DNA of 18,447 nt, from NCBI GenBank assembly GCA_036506175.1, contig DASXSE010000105.1, forward strand, positions 1 to 18,447, read 5' to 3'. Both the position numbers and the translations under genes were made by a program. Under the pieces are notes generated by a model. The model was not told where the DNA came from. It ran no database searches and was given only the letters and a program-made list of their open reading frames with translations. This DNA is from JAIBJP01 sp036506175 (lineage in GTDB: Bacteria; Actinomycetota; Thermoleophilia; Gaiellales; Gaiellaceae). Below are positions 13,084 through 18,447 of the stretch, one piece after another (within the stretch, counting starts at the first letter, position 1; each line of letters begins with the position of its first letter).

Positions 13084-14363
13084 GGCGCCGCCTCCCTGTT
13101 GACCCGGTTCGAGATCATCAGGAGGATGCCCACGAGCACGAAGTTGGCGACGATGCTCGAGCCGCCGTACGAGACGAAGGGCAGTGTGATCCCGGTCAGC
13201 GGGATCAACCTCGTGACACCGCCCATGATGATGAAGGCCTGAATCGCCAGGGCGCCGGTTAGCCCGAGCGCGAGGAGCTTCGAGAATCCGTCCGAGGCCA
13301 TGATCGCGATGCGGAAGCCGCGGTAGAGGAACAGGACGTAGAGGAGGATCAGCCCGGCCGCACCGGCAAGCCCCAGCTCCTGGGCGATGCCCGCGAAGAT
13401 GAAGTCCGTCTCCAGGTAGGGGATGTACGTGTGCCCCTGAGGTGAGATGAGCACGCCCTCGCCGAGCCCCTGTCCGAACAGCCCTCCGCCTGAGATGGCG
13501 TAGATGGACTGAACGAGCTGGTAGCCCTTGTCGAACGGGTCCTGCCAGGGGTCCAGCCACACGGAGATCCGGTCTTGGACGTGCGGCACCACGTGGTAAA
13601 GGGCGTAGGCGCCGAGAGCGAAGAGCACCCCGCCGACGGCCACGTACGGCCATCGGGCGGTCGCCACCCAGAGCATGGCGAGGAAGATGGAGAAGTAGAG
13701 AAGGCCGCCGCCGAGGTCGTTCGTCTGGAAGAGGACGAGCATCGCTCCGCCCCAGATGACGAGCAGAGGCCCGAAGTGCTTGGGAGACGGCACGCCGTAG
13801 CGGCCTCCGCCCATCGAGAGCATCTCCCGGTTGTCCCGCAGATAGCCGGCTAGGAAGATGACGAGGAGCACCTTGGCGAACTCGCCCGGCTGGAAGACGA
13901 TCGGGCCGATGTCGACCCAGAGCGAGGCGCCGTTGATGGTTCGGCCGAGCCCCGGGACCGCGGGCAGGATCAGGAGCCCGATCGCGGTCAGGCCCAGGAC
14001 GTACTTCACCTGGTCGAGCGTCCGATAGTCCTTCAGGAAGAGGGCAAGGGCGGCGAACGCGACGAGCCCGACCACGACCCACCAGCCCTGCCGGAACGCC
14101 AGGTCGGGGTCGATGCGGTAGATCATGGTCAGTCCGACGGCGGTCAAGAGCCCGGTCAGCGGCAGCAGATATGGATCCGCGTACGGAAGGGCGACCCGGA
14201 CGATGATGTGCGCGGCGACGAAGAGCGCGAGGAAGAACGCCGCGTAGGAGAGGGAAGCAGTCGAGACGACGTCCTGGCGGGCGATGTAGACGGCGGCGAA
14301 TCCGGTCGCGGTGAGAAGACCGACGACGAGGAGATTGAGAAGCTCCCTGTTGCGAAGAGTCAG
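13080..14363 (-). CDS. rodA: SEDS peptidoglycan glycosyltransferase RodA/FtsW
   Basis: RodA polymerises lipid II into glycan strands in the membrane. The protein is polytopic (about ten helices). The SEDS signature WLDPWQDPFDKGYQLVQS is followed by SGGGLFGQGLGEG and by YIPYLETDFIFA, whose aspartate D320 aligns with the catalytic Asp of RodA. The end GVTRLIPLTGITLPFVSYGGSS is the classic PLTGxxLPFxSYGG block. I place the start at CTG 14363, giving 427 residues: it overlaps the pstP stop as CTGA, an AGGAAGAGG tract lies 7 bases upstream, and MTLRNRELLNLL leads straight into the first helix. No ATG, GTG or TTG in this frame lies near this point. A longer form from 14528 would begin inside pstP and adds only non-conserved residues. 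Position before pbpA favours RodA over FtsW. Confidence 0.93.
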   Translation of the reverse strand: MTLRNRELLNLLVVGLLTATGFAAVYIARQDVVSTASLSYAAFFLALFVAAHIIVRVALPYADPYLLPLTGLLTAVGLTMIYRIDPDLAFRQGWWVVVGLVAFAALALFLKDYRTLDQVKYVLGLTAIGLLILPAVPGLGRTINGASLWVDIGPIVFQPGEFAKVLLVIFLAGYLRDNREMLSMGGGRYGVPSPKHFGPLLVIWGGAMLVLFQTNDLGGGLLYFSIFLAMLWVATARWPYVAVGGVLFALGAYALYHVVPHVQDRISVWLDPWQDPFDKGYQLVQSIYAISGGGLFGQGLGEGVLISPQGHTYIPYLETDFIFAGIAQELGLAGAAGLILLYVLFLYRGFRIAIMASDGFSKLLALGLTGALAIQAFIIMGGVTRLIPLTGITLPFVSYGGSSIVANFVLVGILLMISNRVNREAAP

Positions 14364-15598
14364 GGGTTCGCCTCTTCCTCGTAGCGCGCCAGCCGGGCAC
14401 GCGCTTCGTCGTAGGAGACCATGCTGTGGTCGAAGAGGCTCGCGCGCTCGGCTTGGGTGAGCTGCACGGCTCGGAGCCTGCTCACGTACCGGGCGCGGTA
14501 GAGGTCGATGCCTCCGCCGAGCCCCCACGGAACGCCCTGGTAGACGACGACGTAGCCGTCCTCGTCCGCGCCGATGAAATTGGCGCGCGAAAGAGCCCAG
14601 AAGGCCGCAGAGACCACGCCCAGGACGAAGAGGATCCCGAGAAGCGACAACACGATCCGTCGTCCCCAGCGGCCCTTCTTCTTCGGAGCGCGCGCCGGCT
14701 GGGTTTCCGGCTCGTCGAGCGCCGGCCCCCAGGCCTCGGGCATTCGCTCTTCCGTCCGTTCGAGCACGGCCGCTGGGACGGCCGTGCCTATCGTCGGTGC
14801 TTCGAGCCCGGTGAGCGTGTCTTCGAGATCCGACTCCCCGCGTCCGTCCGGGCTTGCCACCGCAGTCTGTTCGAGCTCTTCCCCCCCGGCCTCGAGCGAA
14901 AAGAGGACGACGGTGATGTTGTCCTCCCCACCGGCTCGATTCGCAGCCTTCACGAGCGCTTTGCTCGCCTGCTCAAGCGTGTCGGAGCGACCGATGACGC
15001 CGAGGATCTGCTCGTCCTCGACCATGGTCGTGAGGCCGTCGGAGCAGAGGAGGAATAGGTCCCCCGGCTCCGCCTCGACGCTGAACGTGTCCACGTCCAC
15101 GTCCAAATCCGTCCCGAGGGCGCGCGTGATCACCGAGCGCTGCGGGTGTGTGTCTGCCTCCTCAGGAGTGATGCGGCCGCTTCGCACGAGGTCGGCGACC
15201 AGGGAGTGGTCGTCGGTCAACTGCTCGAGCTGTCTTTTCCGGATGCGGTACGCCCGGGAATCTCCCACGTGCCCCACGGCGACAGTCGAGCCGACCACGA
15301 GTGCCGCGGTGAGCGTCGTGCCCATGCCGGAGGCCTGCGCGTCCGTGCGCGCTCGCTCGTAGATGCGGCGGTTCGCCTCCTGGATGATCGCGGCGACGCG
15401 CTCTTCGGGGTCGAGAGCGTCTGCTTCGTGGAACTCGCGGAAGACCTCCGCGGCAAGGCGCGACGCGACCTCCCCTGCCTGCGCGCCGCCCATTCCATCG
15501 GCAACCGCGAAGAGCGGCGGCTCACGGACGAAGGAATCCTCGTTGCGCCGGCGCTTGCGGCCGGCGTCGGTCACGCCTGCGCTGTCAACGATCCTCAT
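14360..15598 (-). CDS. pstP: PP2C-family Ser/Thr phosphatase PstP, membrane anchored
   Basis: PstP is the metal-dependent phosphatase that reverses PknB-family phosphorylation. The 412-residue protein has a complete PP2C domain at about 1-237: RRNEDSF (17-23), VADGMGG with metal ligand D34 (32-38), GMGTTLTAAL, GHVGDSRAYR (109-118), LCSDGLTTM with D187 (184-192) and GGEDNITVVL (223-232). An acidic, Pro-rich linker, one transmembrane helix (about 315-337) and an extracytoplasmic tail of about 75 residues follow, as in mycobacterial PstP. The ATG at 15598 overlaps the fhaB stop (ATGA). Its own stop overlaps the proposed CTG start of rodA. Substrates are likely the kinases and FHA proteins of this cluster, by analogy. 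Confidence 0.95.
   Translation of the reverse strand: MRIVDSAGVTDAGRKRRRNEDSFVREPPLFAVADGMGGAQAGEVASRLAAEVFREFHEADALDPEERVAAIIQEANRRIYERARTDAQASGMGTTLTAALVVGSTVAVGHVGDSRAYRIRKRQLEQLTDDHSLVADLVRSGRITPEEADTHPQRSVITRALGTDLDVDVDTFSVEAEPGDLFLLCSDGLTTMVEDEQILGVIGRSDTLEQASKALVKAANRAGGEDNITVVLFSLEAGGEELEQTAVASPDGRGESDLEDTLTGLEAPTIGTAVPAAVLERTEERMPEAWGPALDEPETQPARAPKKKGRWGRRIVLSLLGILFVLGVVSAAFWALSRANFIGADEDGYVVVYQGVPWGLGGGIDLYRARYVSRLRAVQLTQAERASLFDHSMVSYDEARARLARYEEEANP
14361..14379 (-). promoter_or_regulatory. RBS and CTG start of rodA overlapping the pstP stop
   Basis: On the minus strand AGGAAGAGG (14379-14371) is followed by a 7-base spacer and CTGA, in which CTG would start rodA and TGA ends pstP. 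Other junctions in the cluster use the same 4-base geometry with ATG or GTG, which supports the rare CTG start. Confidence 0.6.
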
Positions 15599-16059
15599 CG
15601 CTCGAACTGAAGCTCCGTGTCGCCGATCTGGATGACGTCACCCTCACGCAGGAGACGGCGGCCGTCCAGCCGGGCGCCGTTCACGAACGTTCCGTTGGTC
15701 GAGCCGAGATCCAGGATCCATACCCCGTCACGTTGGGATTCGATCCGAGCGTGGTGCCCGGATGCGAAGTCATCGCCGGGAATCGCAATGGTGTTGTCCT
15801 CGCCGCGCCCGATGGTCAGCGGCACTGCACCGGCCACGAACGAGCGGCCCTTCTTGAGCACCTTGCTCTCGACCACGACGAGCTTGCCGCCCGACGGCGA
15901 GGGGTGCTCGGCTGCGAGTTGAGACGGAGCGAGGATGAAGCTCTCCTGTGGCGCGGCGCGCATATCCCGGCCCGCCGAGCGGATGACGCGCCAGATGAAG
16001 AGGTAGAGCAGGACGAGAAAAGCGGCCTTGAGAGCGAGAAGGACCGGCTCGACGTTCAT
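15595..16059 (-). CDS. fhaB: FHA-domain protein FhaB (membrane anchored)
   Basis: A 154-residue protein with an N-terminal hydrophobic helix (about 5-26) and a C-terminal FHA phosphothreonine-binding domain (about 60-152). The FHA signatures are IGRGEDNTI (83-91), SGHHARI (100-106) and LGSTNGTFVNG (118-128). Note SGH in place of the more common SRxH at the second motif; the serine and histidine that matter for binding are retained. In mycobacteria FhaB (FipA) links PknA/PknB phosphorylation to cell division and growth. The ATG at 16059 overlaps the fhaA stop (ATGA) and the stop overlaps pstP in the same way. The name rests on gene order plus the TM-FHA architecture. Confidence 0.93.
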   Translation of the reverse strand: MNVEPVLLALKAAFLVLLYLFIWRVIRSAGRDMRAAPQESFILAPSQLAAEHPSPSGGKLVVVESKVLKKGRSFVAGAVPLTIGRGEDNTIAIPGDDFASGHHARIESQRDGVWILDLGSTNGTFVNGARLDGRRLLREGDVIQIGDTELQFER

Positions 16060-16862
16060 TTCGTCTGTTCGAAGACGACCTCCGTTCGCCCGAGGACGAC
16101 CTGGTCGCCGGGATCGAGCCGAGCCCGGTCGACGCGCTCCCCGTTCACTTCCACTCCGTTGGTCGAGCCGAGGTCAGCGATCCACCAGCCTCCGTTCTCG
16201 AGGAAGACCTCCGCGTGCCGCCGCGAGACGTTGGGGTCCTCGATCGTGATGTCGCAGTCCCGCGAACGCCCGAGGCTGACGCGCTCCGTTTTCAGCTCGT
16301 GACGCTTGCCCTGCACGTTGAGGATGGCGCGCGGCTCGTGAGCCAGCCCGAGTTCCTGCGCCTCGTTCGCCGACACGGCGGCAGTGGCCGCGATGGGAGG
16401 CTTGAACACCTTCGTGGGGCTAGGCGCGGGGGCTTCCTCCATCTCCTCGGGCTCGACGGCTTCCGCCTCCGCCGCGACGCGCGCCCCGCCGCGCGGTTGC
16501 ACGAGACGGGTGGCGATGCCGAACTCACCGATCTCCAGGTCCTCGTCCTCCTCGAGCAGGACACGCGGTGTCGAGAGGAGGGAATAGCCCTCGCGACGGG
16601 CGTGCTCCGCGAGGTAGTCGGCGAGCTCTGTGAGGAGTGACTCCTCGTAGCTCGCGAATTGCTCGCGGTCGGTCGGCGAGAGATAGAGGACGTACTCGTT
16701 CGGGACGTAGACCCGCGAGATGGAGACGGTCTTGTGTTCGTCCATCTCCTTGGCGAGCTTGCGGGCAAGCTCGACCGGCTGGACGTGCGAGCGGAAGGCA
16801 CGCCCGAACACACCCTCGACGAGAGACTCGATCCTGTGCTCGATGCTGCGAAGGACGTTCAC
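16056..16862 (-). CDS. fhaA: FHA-domain protein FhaA (DUF3662-FHA)
   Basis: A 268-residue cytoplasmic protein with the FhaA architecture. The N-terminal DUF3662-type domain (about 1-120) contains the family opening SIEHRIESLVEGVFGRAF and VYVPNEYVLYLSPTD. An acidic, Pro/Ala-rich linker follows (about 125-170), and then the FHA domain (about 178-265) with LGRSRDCDI (197-205), SRRHAEV (213-219) and LGSTNGVEVNG (231-241). Mycobacterial FhaA binds phosphorylated kinases and MviN through this FHA domain and regulates peptidoglycan synthesis. The start is the GTG at 16862; no other start codon lies in frame close upstream. It is preceded by a 33-base gap with a small hairpin after the kinase gene, and overlaps fhaB by four bases. 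Confidence 0.94.
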   Translation of the reverse strand: MNVLRSIEHRIESLVEGVFGRAFRSHVQPVELARKLAKEMDEHKTVSISRVYVPNEYVLYLSPTDREQFASYEESLLTELADYLAEHARREGYSLLSTPRVLLEEDEDLEIGEFGIATRLVQPRGGARVAAEAEAVEPEEMEEAPAPSPTKVFKPPIAATAAVSANEAQELGLAHEPRAILNVQGKRHELKTERVSLGRSRDCDITIEDPNVSRRHAEVFLENGGWWIADLGSTNGVEVNGERVDRARLDPGDQVVLGRTEVVFEQTK

Positions 16863-16871
16863 TGGCGCGAT

Positions 16872-16887
16872 GGGGCAATCATGCCCC
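16872..16887. other. Small hairpin between the kinase gene and fhaA
   Basis: A perfect 6-bp inverted repeat, GGGGCA / ATCA / TGCCCC, fills the middle of the 33-base gap. It is too short and lacks a T-run to be a convincing terminator. Lying about 10-25 bases before the fhaA GTG, it occupies the normal ribosome-binding region and could modulate fhaA translation; an operator or chance are alternatives. Confidence 0.4.
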
Positions 16888-16895
16888 GCCGCACT

Positions 16896-18447
16896 CTAAC
16901 CACGCATTCTCAGCACGGGCACGGCGAGCGCGACGGTCGCAATCCAGATCCAGAGGACGAGCGGGAAGGCGGGTACGGCGCCCGCGGGGGCGAGCAGCGC
17001 GGCGGCCAGGAAAGCGGCTCCCCAGGCGGCGACGCCCCAGAGCTTCTTGTCGCGGGCGAAAGCGGCCAGACCTGCAGCGGCTGCGAGCGCCAGCGCCTCG
17101 ATCCAGAGGGCCGGATGATCGCCGAGGAAGCCGGTTAGAACGGCAAATGCATCGTCGGGACGCGGTGACGCGGAGAAATCGAGCCTACGCGTGTGACCGC
17201 CTGCGAACGGAAGCATCCCTTGGCTCAGGCCGGCCACGGCGATAGCGGCGAAGACCGCGCCTCCAGCGAGTGCGGCCCGCCGGACGGGGTCACGGGCGCG
17301 GAGCAGCAAGACGGGGAGTAGTGGGAGTGCCTGTACGGCTGCGAGCGCCGGCCCCAGCAGAAAGAGGAGACCGGAGCGTGCATCGCGGTAAAAGAGGAGA
17401 AACCAAGCCGCAGCGAGCGCTGCGTACACGAGGGCCAGCCCGAGGGACAGGTTTGCAAGCGGGAGCAACGGAGCGGCCAATGCGAAAGCGAATCCGGCGG
17501 TGGGACTTGCGAGACCCGCGAGCGCGGCCAGCGCAGCGATGAGCGCGGGCCAGCCAGGTGGGAAGAAGGGTAAGAACCAAACCGCAGCGCCGGCGAAGAC
17601 CCCTGCAAGCCCCGCCGGCCCGGCGCGCTCGGCGAGCGTCGTCCTGGACATGACCGCGCGGGGCCGCTCCCCGAGCTCGTTCCACGCGGCGCGGAGCCGA
17701 AGCGCGGCGTCCTTCGCCTGGGGACGCTGACCGGGGGCGAGAGAGAGCATCCGATCTACGGCGCTCGTCAGCTTGCGCGGCAGATCCGGGCGCAGTCGTG
17801 CCAGCGGAGGCGCACCCGCGCCGATTCGCTTGGCCGTTTCGAGCGGTGAGAAGGCCGAAAAGGGGTGCCGTCCAGCAAGCGCTTCCCAGAGCAGCACGCC
17901 GACCGACCAGATGTCGGCCGCGCCGGTTGCCTCCCGGCCGTCGAGCCGCTCTGGAGCGATATATGCGAGCGTCCCCGGGACGTCGCCGGCTGCAGTGAGC
18001 GTGTCTGCCTCCTCCAGCTGCGCCAGGCCGAAGTCGAGCACTCGGACTGAGACTTCGTCGCCGTCTTCGAGCATCACGTTTGCCGGCTTGACGTCGCGGT
18101 GGACGACTCCCTTGGCGTGAGCGTGGGCGAGCGCCTCGAGCACCTGCGCGGCCGCCTCGACCGCGGTCGTGTCGTCGAGCTCGCCGTAACGCAGTGCTTG
18201 GCGAAGTGTGCGGCCGGCGATGTACTCGTACGCGACGTAGACGTGTCGGTCGTCCCGTTCGAGCGCAAGAGCGCGGAGGCAGCGCGGGTGGCGCAGCCGG
18301 GTCGCAGCCTCCACCTCCCGCTCCGCACGCGACCCGGCTTTGCCTTCTCGGGGGACGACTTTGAGCGCTACGTCGCGGGCGGATCGCTCGTCCCGAACGA
18401 GCCAGACCGAACCGGACCCGCCGCTGCCGAGCGGTCGCAGAGGCCGG
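16896..18447 (-). CDS. Ser/Thr protein kinase with polytopic membrane domain (5' end missing)
   Basis: The frame runs off the window end; 516 residues are visible and probably only the first one or two dozen are missing, because the first codons encode the glycine loop LGSGGSGSVWLV. The kinase looks catalytically intact: ATP lysine (VALKVV, visible residue 29), HRDVKPAN (D at 118), DFG (138-140), and YIAPERL. After the kinase domain and a short linker, from about visible residue 278 to the end, there is a very hydrophobic Ala/Leu-rich region with roughly nine or ten predicted transmembrane segments and few charged loops. I do not recognise this membrane domain; it is neither PASTA nor NHL nor PknD-like. 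The gene lies 33 bases upstream of fhaA in the same direction, so it may head the operon. A start inside the window at 18314 would remove the ATP lysine, so it is not the real one. Confidence 0.88.
   Translation of the reverse strand, partial: RPLRPLGSGGSGSVWLVRDERSARDVALKVVPREGKAGSRAEREVEAATRLRHPRCLRALALERDDRHVYVAYEYIAGRTLRQALRYGELDDTTAVEAAAQVLEALAHAHAKGVVHRDVKPANVMLEDGDEVSVRVLDFGLAQLEEADTLTAAGDVPGTLAYIAPERLDGREATGAADIWSVGVLLWEALAGRHPFSAFSPLETAKRIGAGAPPLARLRPDLPRKLTSAVDRMLSLAPGQRPQAKDAALRLRAAWNELGERPRAVMSRTTLAERAGPAGLAGVFAGAAVWFLPFFPPGWPALIAALAALAGLASPTAGFAFALAAPLLPLANLSLGLALVYAALAAAWFLLFYRDARSGLLFLLGPALAAVQALPLLPVLLLRARDPVRRAALAGGAVFAAIAVAGLSQGMLPFAGGHTRRLDFSASPRPDDAFAVLTGFLGDHPALWIEALALAAAAGLAAFARDKKLWGVAAWGAAFLAAALLAPAGAVPAFPLVLWIWIATVALAVPVLRMRG

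Noticed and set aside
11593..14400. A 935-codon open frame on the minus strand covering pbpA and most of rodA
   Set aside because: Only the part from 13083 encodes conserved protein (the PBP). The upstream part is an Arg/Pro-rich shadow frame of rodA and pstP, typical of high-G+C DNA.
13080..14528. Longer rodA start at 14528
   Set aside because: It would add 55 residues, all encoded in an alternative frame within the pstP 3' end, with no SEDS similarity; the CTG at 14363 has an RBS and a matching overlap.
16896..18314. Kinase start at the GTG at 18314
   Set aside because: It would remove the glycine loop and the ATP lysine, which are encoded upstream in the same open frame up to the window edge.

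Overview
The window is gene-dense, high-G+C DNA that most resembles an actinobacterium. It carries the conserved fhaA-fhaB-pstP-rodA-pbpA-pknB cell-envelope signalling cluster. It also has an actinobacterial type of suf operon (sufD, Rieske ferredoxin, sufS, sufU), a dCTP deaminase of the short Dcd family, frequent GTG/TTG starts, and many 4-bp stop/start overlaps. The gene order and the ddl gene after pknB make me think of a deep-branching class such as Thermoleophilia. That placement is an inference from memory of the families, not a search.

Layout. (1) Positions 1-4085, plus strand: the tail of a glyoxalase/VOC-type protein, then sufD, sufS, sufU, a Rieske [2Fe-2S] protein and an O-methyltransferase, almost contiguous. 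This is the distal half of an Fe-S cluster assembly operon; sufB and sufC are presumably upstream of the window. (2) Positions 4081-4295: an intergenic region that looks like a small independent RNA gene. It has a -10-like box, a Shine-Dalgarno tract able to pair with the whole 16S 3' tail, a possible 12-codon ORF, a pseudoknot-capable fold and a strong terminator. This is the most likely undescribed element. (3) Positions 4296-5872, minus strand: dcd followed by an NDUFA9-like atypical SDR gene. The 3' end of dcd has been lengthened in frame by a 126-bp insertion/duplication carrying two short palindromes. (4) Positions 5902-8655, plus strand: a class III (GABA-type) aminotransferase and a membrane Ser/Thr kinase with an extracytoplasmic MviN/discoidin-like sensor domain. 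(5) Positions 8649-18447, minus strand: a partial kinase with a polytopic membrane domain, fhaA, fhaB, pstP, rodA, pbpA, pknB (four PASTA domains) and ddl.

How the genes fit together. The minus-strand cluster joins phospho-signalling (kinases, PP2C phosphatase, two FHA readers) with the elongation-type peptidoglycan polymerase pair RodA/PbpA and with D-Ala-D-Ala supply (Ddl). Translational coupling runs through most of it: ATGA, ATGA, CTGA and GTGA overlaps, a 12-nt gap, then a 14-bp overlap. rodA appears to start at a rare CTG codon. The suf half supplies Fe-S clusters. Its U-type scaffold lacks the insertion between the second and third Cys that normally distinguishes SufU from IscU.

I found no tRNA, rRNA, CRISPR array, insertion sequence or transposase. 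The only repeats seen are short palindromic (REP-like) hairpins at the sufS/sufU junction and inside dcd.
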